From positions 1 through 64,000 of the forward strand of contig CAVOOM010000009.1 of NCBI GenBank assembly GCA_963697565.1: a DNA stretch of 64,000 bases, in the 5' to 3' direction. The translations under genes and the position numbers were made by a program. Of this stretch, positions 50,319 to 59,789 are shown one piece after another. Origin of the DNA: CAWFSE01 sp963697565. GTDB taxonomy: Bacteria; Actinomycetota; Actinomycetes; CAVWCF01. The notes below the pieces were generated by a model that saw only the letters and a program-made list of their open reading frames with translations, was not told the origin of the DNA and searched no databases. Every line of letters starts with the position of its first letter. Positions within the stretch are counted from its first letter, which is position 1.

Positions 50319-51267
50319 TTGCGCTTCGACTCCCTGCTCGACTCGGTCGGCCGGACCCCGCTGATCGGGCTGCCGCCGCCTGTCGCCGGCCGCCGACGTA
50401 CGGCTGTGGGCCAAGCTCGAGGACCGCAACCCCACCGGGTCGGTCAAGGACCGCGCGGCGCTGGCCATGATCGAGGCGGCCGAGCGCGACGGCCGGCTCA
50501 CCCCGGGCTGCACGATCCTCGAGCCGACCTCGGGCAACACCGGGATCTCGCTGGCGATGGCGGCGCGGCTCAAGGGCTACGCGCTGATCTGCGTGATGCC
50601 GGAGAACACCTCGCCGGAGCGCTCCCAGCTGCTGCGCATGTGGGGCGCCGAGATCCGCTACTCCGCGGCCGCGGGCGGCTCGAACGAGGCGGTCCGGGTG
50701 GCCAAGGCGCTGGCGGCCGAGCACCCCGAGTGGGTGATGCTCTACCAGTACGGCAACCCCGCCAACGCCGAGGCGCACTACCGCGGCACCGGCCCCGAGA
50801 TCCTCGCCGACCTGCCGACGATCACCCACTTCGTCGCCGGCCTCGGCACGACCGGCACGCTGATGGGCGCCGGCCGCTACCTGCGCGAGCAGGTGCCGGG
50901 GGTGCAGATCGTCGCCGCCGAGCCGAGGTACGGCGAGCTGGTCTACGGCCTGCGCAACCTCGACGAGGGGTTCGTGCCCGAGCTGTACGACGCCTCGGTG
51001 CTGACGAGCCGCTACTCGGTCGGGCCGCGCGACGCCGTACGCCGCATGCGCGAGCTGCTCGAGGTCGAGGGGATCTTCGCCGGCATCTCCACCGGCGCGA
51101 TCCTGCACGCGGCCCTCGGCATGGCCGCCAAGGCGGTCAAGGCCGGCGAGCGCGCCGACATCGCCTTCATCGTCTGCGACGGCGGCTGGAAGTACCTCTC
51201 CACCGGCGCGTACGAGGGCACGCTCGACGCCGCCGAGGACGCGCTCGACGGCCAGCTCTGGGCCTGA
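50319..51267 (+). CDS. cysM: CysO-dependent O-phosphoserine sulfhydrylase CysM (one frame break)
   Basis: This PLP enzyme makes CysO-bound cysteine from thiocarboxylated CysO and O-phosphoserine. A TTG start gives LRFDSLLDSVGRTPLIGLP. After a break near 50390, KLEDRNPTGSVKDRAAL holds the PLP Lys, and EPTSGNTGISLAM and VAGLGTTGTLMGAGRYL bind the cofactor. The C-terminal YGLRNLDEGFVPELYD is typical of the mycobacterial-type CysM. About 316 residues. Confidence 0.93.
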
Positions 51268-51343
51268 CCGCCGCGCCGCGCGAGGCGACGTGACGTTGCG
51301 CACATCGCGGTTGAGCGGCGCTTGCGGCCGTACCCTTGCGCGC

Positions 51344-52185
51344 ATGCCTGGACCGGTGCCCTCCCGCGACGCCGATGCGCCGATCGGCGTCTTCGACAGC
51401 GGCGTCGGCGGCCTGACCGTCGCCCGGGCGATCCTCGATCAGCTGCCGCACGAGCCGGTGCTCTACGTCGGCGACACCGCGCGAGGGCCGTACGGCCCGC
51501 GGCCCATCGCCGAGGTGCGCGCGTTCGCCCTCGATGTCATGGACCACCTCGTCGACGAGGGGGTCAAGGCGCTGGTGATCGCGTGCAACAGCGCATCGGC
51601 CGCCGTGCTGCGGGACGCCCGCGAGCGATACGCCGTGCCGGTCGTCGAGGTCATCCAGCCGGCCGTCCGCCGCGCGGTGCGCGCCACCCGCAACGGCCGG
51701 GTCGGCGTGATCGGCACCCAGGCGACGATCACGAGCGGCGCCTACGCCGACGCGTTCGCCGCGGCCCCCGAGCTGACGCTGACGAGCCAGGCCTGCCCGC
51801 TCTTCGTGGAGTACGTCGAGGCGGGCGTCACCGAGCGGGCCTGAGCTGCTTGCGGTGGCCCACGAGTACCTCGACCCGGTCACCGCCGCCGGCGTCGACA
51901 CCGTGGTGCTCGGCTGCACGCACTACCCGCTGCTCACCGGCGTGCTCTCGTACGTCCTCGGCGAGGACGTGACGCTGGTGTCGTCGGCCGAGGAGACCGC
52001 CAAGGACGTCTACCGCACCCTGGTCGCGCGCGGACCTGCTGCGCGACCCGGCCGCGCCGCCGCCGGTCCACCGGTTCCTCGCCACCGGCGACCCGGGGCC
52101 GTTCGCCGACCTGGGCCGGCGCTTCCTCGGGCCCGAGATCGGCTGGGTCGAGGACGCCGCCAGCCTGATCGGCGTCACCGCGTGA
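51344..52185 (+). CDS. murI: Glutamate racemase (frame-broken)
   Basis: The enzyme makes D-glutamate for peptidoglycan. It shows PIGVFDSGVGGLTVARAI, the catalytic Cys pair in VIACNSASA (~79) and VVLGCTHYPLLTG (~190), and a C-terminal FLGPEIGWVEDAASLIGV. Breaks lie near 51838 and 52030, which gives a premature stop at 51842 in one frame. The start codon of the next gene overlaps its stop (GTGA at 52182-52185). About 280 residues. Confidence 0.93.
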
Positions 52186-52925
52186 GGCTCACCGTCGTCG
52201 GCTGCTCCGGCTCGTTCGCGGGGCCGGACTCGCCTGCCTCCTGCTACCTGGTCGAGGCCGACGGCTACCGCCTGGTGGTCGACCTCGGCAACGGCGCCCT
52301 CGGCGCGCTGCAGCGGCTGCTCGACCTGGACACCGTCGACGCCGTGCTGCTCAGCCACCTGCACGCCGACCACTGCGTCGACCTCACCGGCTGGTACGTC
52401 CAGCGCCGCTACCACCCCGACGGCGCCGTGCGTCCGCCGCTGCCGGTGTACGGGCCGGCGGGCGTGGCACGACGCATCTCCGGCGCGTACGACACCCCGG
52501 TGTCGCACCTTGAGCGCGCGCTCGCCTTTCGCGAGGTCGGCGAGGGTCCGCTCTCCCTGGGGCCGCTGGCGATCACGCTGGCCCGGGTCGCGCACCCGGT
52601 CGAGGCGTACGCCATCCGCATCGAGCACGGTGGCCGGGCGCTGGTCTACTCCGGTGACACCGGCCCGTGCGCGGCCCTGGAGCGGCTGGCCACGGGCGCG
52701 GACGTCCTGCTGGCGGAGGCGTCGTTCCTGGACGGCCACGACGAGGGCCCGGGCCTCCACCTGTCCGGCGGCGAGGCGGGTGCGGTCGCCGCCGCCGCGG
52801 GAGTGGGCCGGCTGCTCGTCACGCACATCCCGCCGTGGCACGACCGGTCCGTCGTGCTCGGCCAGGCCCGGGTGGCCTTCCCTTCCGCCGAACTCGCCTG
52901 GGCCGGCCAGGTCGTCGACCTCTAG
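52182..52925 (+). CDS. Metallo-beta-lactamase fold hydrolase (RNase Z-like)
   Basis: This intact 247-residue protein has the metal motif LSHLHADHCVDL (HxHxDH), then AHPVEAYAIRIEHGG, VYSGDTGPC and VTHIPPWHD. The start overlaps murI. The murI-MBL-rph-rdgB order is widespread in actinobacteria. It may process RNA or hydrolyse a phosphodiester, but the substrate is not shown by sequence. Confidence 0.88.
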   Translation: MRLTVVGCSGSFAGPDSPASCYLVEADGYRLVVDLGNGALGALQRLLDLDTVDAVLLSHLHADHCVDLTGWYVQRRYHPDGAVRPPLPVYGPAGVARRISGAYDTPVSHLERALAFREVGEGPLSLGPLAITLARVAHPVEAYAIRIEHGGRALVYSGDTGPCAALERLATGADVLLAEASFLDGHDEGPGLHLSGGEAGAVAAAAGVGRLLVTHIPPWHDRSVVLGQARVAFPSAELAWAGQVVDL

Positions 52926-52991
52926 CCCGGTTTGCGGTGGCACGCGATGGATGTGAGATGAGAACTCAGTCGCCTGCCACCGCAAACCGGG
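52926..52991. terminator. Long-loop hairpin downstream of the metallo-hydrolase gene
   Basis: Perfect 17-bp arms (CCCGGTTTGCGGTGGCA at 52926-52942, complement at 52975-52991) enclose a 32-base loop. It starts right after the stop codon and ends 38 bases before rph. Confidence 0.65.
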
Positions 52992-53029
52992 GGAGCCGTC
53001 ACGTGCGGGTGGCGTTTAGGCTCGCGCCC

Positions 53030-53794
53030 GTGACCCCCGCACCCGCACCCGCTGCCCCAGCCCACCCCCAGCCCCGCTCCGACGGGCGAACCGCCAGCCA
53101 GCTGCGCCCCGTGACGTTCACCCGCGGCTGGCTCGACCACGCCGAGGGCTCCGTCCTCGTCGAGTTCGGCCGGACCCGCGTGCTGTGCGCCGCCTCGTTC
53201 ACCGAGGGCGTTCCGCGCTGGCGCAAGGGCAGCGGCGAGGGGTGGGTCACGGCCGAGTACTCCATGCTGCCGCGGTCGACCAACACCCGGTCCGACCGCG
53301 AGGCGGTCAAGGGCCGGCTGGGCGGGCGCACCCAGGAGATCTCGCGGCTGATCGGCCGCTCGCTGCGGGCCGTGGTCGACGTCAAGGGCCTCGGCGAGAA
53401 CACCCTCGTGCTCGACTGCGATGTGCTGCAGGCCGACGGCGGGACGCGCACCGCCGCGATCACCGGGGCGTACGTGGCGATGGCCGACGCGATCGCGTGG
53501 GCGCGCGCCAAGGGCATCGTCAAGGAGGGCGCCCAGCCGCTGCGGGGATCGGTCGCTGCGGTCAGCGTCGGGATCGTCGCGGGCGAGCCGCGCCTCGACC
53601 TGCACTACGACGACGACGTGCGCGCCGACACCGACATGAACGTCGTGATGACCGGGGACGGTCGGTACATCGAGGTGCAGGGCACCGCCGAGCGCGAGCC
53701 GTTCGACCGGGCCCTGCTCGACCGGCTGCTCGGTCTGGCCGCGGGCGGCTGCGCCGAGCTGACCCACCTGCAGGCCGAGGCGCTGCGGTCGTGA
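53030..53794 (+). CDS. rph: Ribonuclease PH
   Basis: This 3'-to-5' phosphorolytic RNase trims tRNA ends. Intact at 254 residues. It shows RSDGRTASQLRPVTF, EGSVLVEFGRTRVLCAASF, AEYSMLPRSTNTRSDREA, the substrate region GRTQEISRLIGRSLRAVVD and ADGGTRTAAITGAYVA. The N-terminal 15 residues are an Ala/Pro-rich extension; GTG 53030 was chosen as the start. The stop overlaps rdgB by 4 bases. Confidence 0.96.
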   Translation: MTPAPAPAAPAHPQPRSDGRTASQLRPVTFTRGWLDHAEGSVLVEFGRTRVLCAASFTEGVPRWRKGSGEGWVTAEYSMLPRSTNTRSDREAVKGRLGGRTQEISRLIGRSLRAVVDVKGLGENTLVLDCDVLQADGGTRTAAITGAYVAMADAIAWARAKGIVKEGAQPLRGSVAAVSVGIVAGEPRLDLHYDDDVRADTDMNVVMTGDGRYIEVQGTAEREPFDRALLDRLLGLAAGGCAELTHLQAEALRS

Positions 53795-54417
53795 CCCGGG
53801 TGGTCCTGGCCACACGCAACGCGCACAAGGTCGCCGAGCTCGGCCAGATCCTCGGCGGGCTGGGGCTGGCCATCGAGCTCGTCGGGCTGGACGCCTACCC
53901 CGACGTGCCCGAGGTCGCCGAGACCGGGGAGACCTTCGCGGCCAACGCCCTGCTCAAGGCCGAGGCGGTCGCGGCGGCCACCGGCCAGCCCGCCATCGCC
54001 GACGACAGCGGCCTGTGCGTCGACGCCCTCAACGGCATGCCGGGCATCTTCAGCGCGCGTTGGGCCGGCGGCGGCGACGACGCGGCCAACCTCGACCTGG
54101 TGCTCGCCCAGATCGCCGACGTCCCCGACGAGCGCCGCGGGGCCGCGTTCCAGTGCGCCGCCGTGCTGGTCGTCCCGGGTCACGCCGGAGAGGTCGCCGA
54201 GGGCGAGGTGCGCGGGCACCTGCTGCGGGAGCGCCGGGGGACCAACGGCTTCGGCTACGACCCGATCTTCGTGCCGGACGGCGAGTCGCGGACCACCGCC
54301 GAGATGGACGCCGAGGAGAAGAACGCCCTGTCGCACCGCGGCCGGGCCTTTCGGGCGCTCGCGCCGCTGATCGAGCGCGCGCTCGCGCTGAGGCGGGCGG
54401 CCCGAAGGCGCCGGAGT
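53791..54417 (+). CDS. rdgB: RdgB/HAM1 non-canonical purine NTP pyrophosphatase
   Basis: It removes ITP, XTP and dITP. TRVVLATRNAHKVAELGQIL carries the SxNxxKxxE-like phosphate motif; ADDSGLCVDALNGMPGIFSAR and GTNGFGYDPIFVPDG are signatures. Start GTG at 53791. No stop occurs before the tRNA gene on the other strand: the frame remains open past 54490 and well beyond. The real C-terminus should be near 54395-54417, so a stop has been lost or an indel is present. Confidence 0.93.
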
Positions 54418-54490
54418 GGGGCCGACGAGAGTCGAACTCGCACTGGCACGGACCTAAACCGTGTGCCTCTGCCAATTGGGCTACGGCCCC
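54417..54490 (-). tRNA. tRNA-Leu (anticodon UAG), with short variable loop
   Basis: The minus strand folds into a full cloverleaf: acceptor GGGGCCG with CGGCCCC, anticodon stem CACGG with CCGTG around loop TTTAGGT (anticodon UAG), T-arm GCGAG-TTCGACT-CTCGT, discriminator A. CCA is not encoded. The variable loop is only 5 bases, whereas bacterial tRNA-Leu normally has a long arm. Confidence 0.85.
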
Positions 54491-54646
54491 CGCCCGGAAG
54501 GGTAGGCGAGGGCCGCGCCGGCTCGCCCCGCACACCCGGCCCGCGTCCGCCGCTGGCGATTTGTGCGAACTGCGATTCCGCTGTTAAGTTCCGGTGTATT
54601 GGGGTGGCGGGCCGCCGCCGACCCCGCCGGGCGGAGGGGGAGGGCC

Positions 54647-55541
54647 ATGCGAGCCCACGTGGAGATCATCGACGAGCGCGACTACATCTGGCACCCGGCG
54701 GAGTTCGTCGAGGCCACCGGCCGGGCCCGCCAGAAGAACCTCTCCTACGACGAGGAGGACGGCTCGGTCAGCGCGAAGGTCGTCTTCGACACCGCCTGGC
54801 ATCGCCCCGCCGGGGTCCACCATGCCGAGACCGAGTGGTACGTCCTGAGCGGCCAGGTGCGCGTGGGCGACCGACGTGCTGGGTGCGGGCGACTACTGGA
54901 TGGCGCCGACCGGCGTGTGGACGCCCGAGATCACCGTCGACGCCGGAACCGAGATCCTGTTCTTCCGCGAGTACGGCGACTGGGGCTTCGACGTCGCGTC
55001 GTCCGACCGCCCGGAGGTGCGAGCCGACCAGCAGCTGATCGTGCAGCGCACCAGCCAGATGCCGTGGGTGCCGGTCGAGATCGGCAGCCCGATGCGGTTC
55101 GACCTCGGCGGCACCCCGGTCACCGGCCTGCACATCAAGATGCTGCACCGCGACCCGACCACCGGTCACTACACGCGCCTCATCCACGCCGAGCCGGGCT
55201 GGGTCGAGCACCCACTGGCCCACCACCCCTGCTACGAGGAGGCCTACACGCTGCAGGGGCGCTTCGAGTACAACTACGGCTCGATGTGGGAGGGCACCTA
55301 CTTCTTCCGCCCGCCGCTGCTGCGCCACGGCGACTTCGTCACCGCCGAGGACACCGGCTGCACCTGGCTGCTGCGCTCCGACAGCGACCTCGTCGACTGG
55401 TACACCGACGACGCGCGGGTGGAGATGCACGGCACGCCGCTCAACTACGGCGAGGGTTACCCCGGCACGGCGATGCCCCGGCTGCTGCAGCCCGTGCGGT
55501 CGCTGTCGATCGGCCCCATGAAGGACCCCGCCTACCAGTAG
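54647..55541 (+). CDS. Bicupin protein, DUF4437-like (one frame break)
   Basis: About 297 residues. The first cupin half reads MRAHVEIIDERDYIWHPAEF and GVHHAETEWYVLSGQVRVG. After a break near 54877 the second begins GAGDYWMAPTGVWTPEI and continues GLHIKMLHRDPTTGHYTRL, with HHPCYEEAYTLQGRFEYN carrying His and Glu of motif 1. A metal-binding role in the cytoplasm is likely. The substrate is unknown. It ends 4 bases before the convergent MFS stop at 55546. Confidence 0.75.
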
Positions 55542-55545
55542 GGCC

Positions 55546-56781
55546 TCAGCCGAGCCGGCGGCCGGCCACCCACAGGCCTGCCGCCGCCACCGCGGCGACC
55601 GATCCGGAGACCACGAGCGGCACCACGCCGGAGCCCGGGCCGAGCTCCCAGGCGAGCCCCGCCCACAGGCCCGCGAGCAGGACGGCGCCGCCGCTGAGCC
55701 CCTGGAACAGCCCCTGCGCGTGGCCGCGCTGGGCCGGCGGGGTGAGGGACGTGATCCACGCCTTGCCCACCCCGTCGGTGAGCCCGTTGAAGCCCCCGTA
55801 GACGAGCATCAGCGCCACGACGGCCCAGCCGCCGTCGACGAGGCCGAGGCCGAGGTATCCGACCGCGAAACAGGCCAGCCCCAGCGCGTACACCCGGGCC
55901 CGGGGCAGCCGGTCCGACAGCGCGCCCGCGGGGTAGGACACCGCGCTGTAGACCAGGTTGTAGAGCAGGTAGACGCCCACCACGCCCATCGCCGAGAAGC
56001 CGACCTCGGAGACCCGCAGCAGCACCAGCGCGTCCGGGAAGTTGACGACCGCGATGAGCGCGAGGAGCAGCGAGACCCGCCGAACCCGTTGCGGCAGCGG
56101 TACGCGGACGCGCTCCACCGGCGTGCCGTCCTCGGCCGGCGCGAGCGGCCGGCGCCGCGGGGGCCTTCTCGCGGGCCAGCCCGACGAGGAGGACCGAGAG
56201 CACGGCGGGGATGACCGCGATCCAGAGCGCCGCGCGCAGGTTGTCCTGGGTCGCGGCCAGGATGGCGAGGCCGGCCAGCGGCCCGATCACCGCGCCGAGG
56301 GTGTCGGCCATCCGGTGGAAGCCGTAGACCTTGCCGAGGTCGCCCTGGCTCGACGTCCTCGGCCAGCAGGGCGTCGCGCGGGGCGCCGCGGATGCCCTTG
56401 CCCAGGCGGTCGACCACCCGGCCGGCGAGCACCACCGGCCAGATCCAGGCCATCGCGACGATCACCTTGCCGAGGGCGGCCAGGCCGTAGCCCAGGCGCA
56501 CCAGGGGCTTGCGGCCGCTGCGGTCCGAGACCCGGCCCGAGACGTACTTGGCGGCGGCGGCCGATGCCCTCGGCGACCCCCTCGATGACGCCGACGGCCA
56601 CGGGCGGCGCCCCGAGGACGCCGGTGATGAACAGCGGCAAGACCGGGTAGAGCAGCTCGCTGGCGGCGTCCTGCGCCAGGGAGACCGCCGAGAGCACCCG
56701 CACGTTGCGGGTGAGCCAGCGCGGGCCGCCGGCGGGCGGCTCTGCGCCCCCTGCGGGCCCGCGGCCGGGCTCGTCACTCAT
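55546..56781 (-). CDS. MFS transporter (frame-broken)
   Basis: About 410 residues. VSLAQDAASELLYPVLPLF in helix 1, GRVSDRSGRKPLVRLGY (motif A) and GRVVDRLGKGIRGAPRDALL indicate an MFS drug/solute carrier. The C-terminal half has FPDALVLLRVSEVGFSAMGV and AGALSDRLPRARV. Breaks lie near 56565, 56355 and 56160. Start MSDEPGRG at 56781. It is downstream of two peroxiredoxin genes on the same strand. Substrate unknown. Confidence 0.82.
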
Positions 56782-56794
56782 CGGCTGGACGCGG

Positions 56795-57287
56795 TCAGAC
56801 CCCGAGGGCGGCTCGGACGTCGGCGACGTGGCCGTCGGCCTTGACCTCGTACCAGGCGTGCTCGAGGCGGCCGTCCGGTCCCACGACGAACGTCGATCGG
56901 ATCGTCGTGATGAAGGTCTGGTCGCCGTACGTCCGCTCGCCCCACAGCCCGTACGCGTCGATCGCCTCGCGGCCGGGGTCGGACAGCAGCGGGTACGTGA
57001 GGCCGTGCGCGTCGCGGAAGGCCTGCAGGTCCTCAAGCGGGTCGGGGGAGAGCCCCAGCACGTCGACGCCGGCGGCCTGCAGGCTGGCCAGGGAGTCGCG
57101 GAAGTCGCACGCCTCGGTCGTGCAGCCCGGGGGTGGCGGCCTTGGGGTAGAAGAACAGCACGACCCGACGGCCGGCGTAGTCGGCCAGGGACACCGGGTT
57201 GCCGTCGGCGTCGGGGAGGGTGAAGGTCGGGGCGGCATCACCGGGTGCGAGCACCACGGAGCCGAAGGAGTAGGCGTTGTCGGTCAT
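56795..57287 (-). CDS. Bcp-like peroxiredoxin, copy 1 (one frame break)
   Basis: This thiol peroxidase reduces hydroperoxides with an external thiol. It shows GDAAPTFTLPDADGNPVSL, VVLFFYPKAATPGC with the peroxidatic Cys, TTEACDFRDSLASL with the resolving Cys, and TTIRSTFVVGPDGRLEHAW. An extra G near 57130 breaks the frame inside the active site, which is almost certainly a sequence error. The start at 57287 gives MTDNAYSFG. Length about 163 residues. Confidence 0.88.
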
Positions 57288-57350
57288 GCGGCGCAAACTA
57301 CCCAGCCGCCCGGACGGGCGCTTGCGTGAGGTCTGCCTAGGCCTTGCGGA

Positions 57351-57819
57351 TCACAGGTCGAGGTCGCGGCGGAGCTTGGCGACGTGGCCGGTGGCCTTGA
57401 CGTTGTACTGCGCCACCTCGATCAGGCCGTCGGGGCCGATCACGAACGTGGAGCGGATCACCCCGGTGACCGTCTTGCCGTAGAGCTGCTTCTCGCCGAA
57501 CGCGCCGTACGCCGTCAGCACGGCCTTGTCGGGGTCGGACAGCAGCGGGAAGGTCAGGCCGTCGCGCTCGCGGAACTTCGCCAGCTTGGCGGGCTGGTCC
57601 GGCGAGATCCCCAGCACCTGGTAGCCCGCCGCGGCGAGCGAGTCCAGGGAGTCGCGGAAGTCGCAGGCCTGCTTGGTGCAGCCCGGTGTCATCGCCGCCG
57701 GGTACGCGTAGAGGATCACCCGTTGGCCGGCGAACGACGGACAGCGCGACCGGCTGCCCGTCGGCGTCGGGGAGGGTGAAGGCGGGGGCCGGGTCTCCCG
57801 GTTGCAGGCGCGCGCTCAT
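57351..57819 (-). CDS. Bcp-like peroxiredoxin, copy 2 (one frame break)
   Basis: This is a paralogue of the next gene downstream: GDPAPAFTLPDADGQPVAL, then after a break near 57740 VILYAYPAAMTPGCTKQACDF with both Cys, GISPDQPAKLAKF and GVIRSTFVIGPDGLIEV. It starts MSARLQPG at 57819. Two adjacent copies on one strand suggest a tandem duplication with divergence of the N-termini. Confidence 0.88.
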
Positions 57820-57886
57820 GGGGGCAACCTAACCGGGGGCCCGCCGCGCGGCGACCGGCCAACGGGCTGGCGCCATCCCCTCGCTG

Positions 57887-57903
57887 TTGCGAGAGATGTG
57901 CAA
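57887..57903. promoter_or_regulatory. Inverted repeat upstream of the cobalt/nickel transporter operon
   Basis: TTGC-N9-GCAA lies 35 bases before the cbiM start, in the position of an operator. It resembles metal-regulator half-sites, but a specific regulator cannot be named. Confidence 0.45.
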
Positions 57904-57938
57904 TAAGGTGGCCGCAGCACCCCACCAGGAGGTCCCCC

Positions 57939-58996
57939 ATGCACGTGCCCGACGGCTTTCTCAACGCGCCCACCTCCGTGGCCACCGCCGTGTTCGCCGC
58001 GGGCACCATCGCCGTCGCGCTCAAGAAGTCGCGCACCGAGCTCGACGAGCGCACGGCGCCGCTGGCCGGCCTGACGGCGGCCTTCATCTTCGCCGTGCAG
58101 ATGCTCAACTTCCCGGTGGGCGTGGGCACGAGCGGCCACCTCATGGGCGGGGCGCTGGCGGCCGTCCTCGTGGGCCCCTGGACGGCGGTCCTCGGTGATG
58201 TCCGTCGTGCTCATCACCCAGGCCCTGCTGTTCGCCGACGGCGGCCTCACCGCGCTGGGCACCAACATCACGCTGATGGGCATCGTGACCGTCGCCGTCG
58301 CCTGGTTCACGGTCAAGGCGGTGCTGCGCATCCTGCCGAAGCGTCCCTCGTCAGTCGTCCCGGCCACCTTCGTCGGGGCGCTGCTCTCGGTCCCGGCCGC
58401 GGCGCTGGTGTTCGTCGCCCTCTACCTGATCGGCGGGGAGGCCGACCTGCCCGTCGGTGCGCTCGTCGCGACGATGCTGGGCTGGCACACGCTTGATCGG
58501 CGTCGGCGAGGCGATCATCACCTCGCTCACCGTGGGCGCGGTGATCGCCACCCGCCCCGACCTGGTCTACGCCGCGCGCGGCCTGCAACCCGACCTCGTG
58601 CTCAAGACCGCGGAGGGCGACGTCGTCGCCGCCCGCCCGACCGCGGACCAGGGCGGCGCGCCGGCGCATCGCCCGATTGCCGGCTTCGCCCTCGCTGGGC
58701 TCGCAGTGACGCTCACCCTGGCGGGGGTGGCCTCGTTCTTCGCGAGCAGCAACCCCGACGGGCTGGAGTACGTCGCCGGCGAGCAGGGCTTCCTGGCGAG
58801 CGCCCGTGACCACCTGCTCGGCACCTTTGCGCTGGCCGACTACGGAGACGTGGGCGGCATCCCGGTCGGCGTGGCGGGTGTGATCGGGGTCGCCATCGTG
58901 ATCGGGGCCGGCCTGCTGCTCTTCCGCTACCTCGCCCGGCCCAAGCCAGAGGGCCCGGAGACGCCGGTCGAGCCGCGACAGGACGTCTCCGCGTGA
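57939..58996 (+). CDS. cbiM: Cobalt/nickel ECF transporter membrane protein, CbiM-CbiN fusion (frame-broken)
   Basis: The S-component starts MHVPDGFLNAPTSVATAVF, where the N-terminal His is a metal ligand, and shows FAVQMLNFPVGVGTSGHLMGGA and the late HTLIGVGEAIIT. The final third carries PDGLE, a CbiN-type periplasmic loop, between two helices (FASSNPDGLEYV). Extra T bases near 58195 and 58498 break the frame. CbiQ and CbiO follow. About 350 residues in all. Confidence 0.9.
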
Positions 58997-59027
58997 GGCC
59001 AGACCGCCGCCCGCGACCGGCTCCCTA

Positions 59028-59789
59028 GTGGGCGCCGGCCACACCCACGTCGGGGTGCACGGGCACTCCGTCGTGCACCGCCTTCCCGCCCAGGTCAAGA
59101 TCGTGGCCCTGGTGGCGTTCGTCTTCACGGTCGTGCTCACCCCGCGCGAGGAGTTCTGGGCCTTCTTCGTGTACGCCGCGCTGCTGGCCGTGGTGGTGGC
59201 CATCGCGGGCCTTCCCCCGCGCCTGGTGCTCCGCCGGATGGTCGTCGAGGTCCCGTTCCTGGTCTTCGCCCTGCTCCTGCCGTTCGTGTCGCAGGGACCG
59301 CAGGTCGAGTTCCTCGGCATGACCGTCTCCGAGAGCGGGCTGCTCGCCGCCTGGAACCTGCTCGCCAAAGGCACCCTCGGCGTGGTCGCGGCGATCATCC
59401 TGGCCGCCACCACGCCGTCCCGAGATCTGCTCGTCGGCCTGCAGCGGCTGCACCTGCCCCACCTGCTGGTCGAGATCGCCACCTTCATGGTCCGCTACCT
59501 CGAGGTGGTCGGCGCCGAGATGCACCGGATGCGGATTGCCCGCGAGTCGCGCGGGTTCCACGCCAGCAACCTGGGGCACCTGCGCGTCGTCGCGCAGTCC
59601 GCGGGGGCGCTGTTCATCCGCTCGTACGAGCGCGGCGAGCGGGTGCACCTGGCGATGCTGAGCCGGGGCTACACCGGCTCCTTGCCGATGATGGACGCGC
59701 GTCCCGCCACCGCCTCGTCGTGGGCGACGGCCGCCGTGCTCCCGTTCGCCGCGCTGATCACGGCGACTGCTGCTTGGATCGCCTCGTGA
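59028..59789 (+). CDS. cbiQ: ECF transporter transmembrane component CbiQ
   Basis: This intact 253-residue T-component has HRLPAQVKIVALVAFVF at the start, about five helices, and cytoplasmic coupling-helix motifs AEMHRMRIARESRGF and RSYERGERVHLAMLSRGY (the ARG/SRG signatures). It links the ATPase to CbiM. Start GTG at 59028. Its stop overlaps the cbiO GTG. Confidence 0.93.
   Translation: MGAGHTHVGVHGHSVVHRLPAQVKIVALVAFVFTVVLTPREEFWAFFVYAALLAVVVAIAGLPPRLVLRRMVVEVPFLVFALLLPFVSQGPQVEFLGMTVSESGLLAAWNLLAKGTLGVVAAIILAATTPSRDLLVGLQRLHLPHLLVEIATFMVRYLEVVGAEMHRMRIARESRGFHASNLGHLRVVAQSAGALFIRSYERGERVHLAMLSRGYTGSLPMMDARPATASSWATAAVLPFAALITATAAWIAS

Noticed and set aside
57820..57938. Cobalamin riboswitch before cbiM
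   Set aside because: The gap of about 120 bases is too short and lacks the B12-box-like conserved core.
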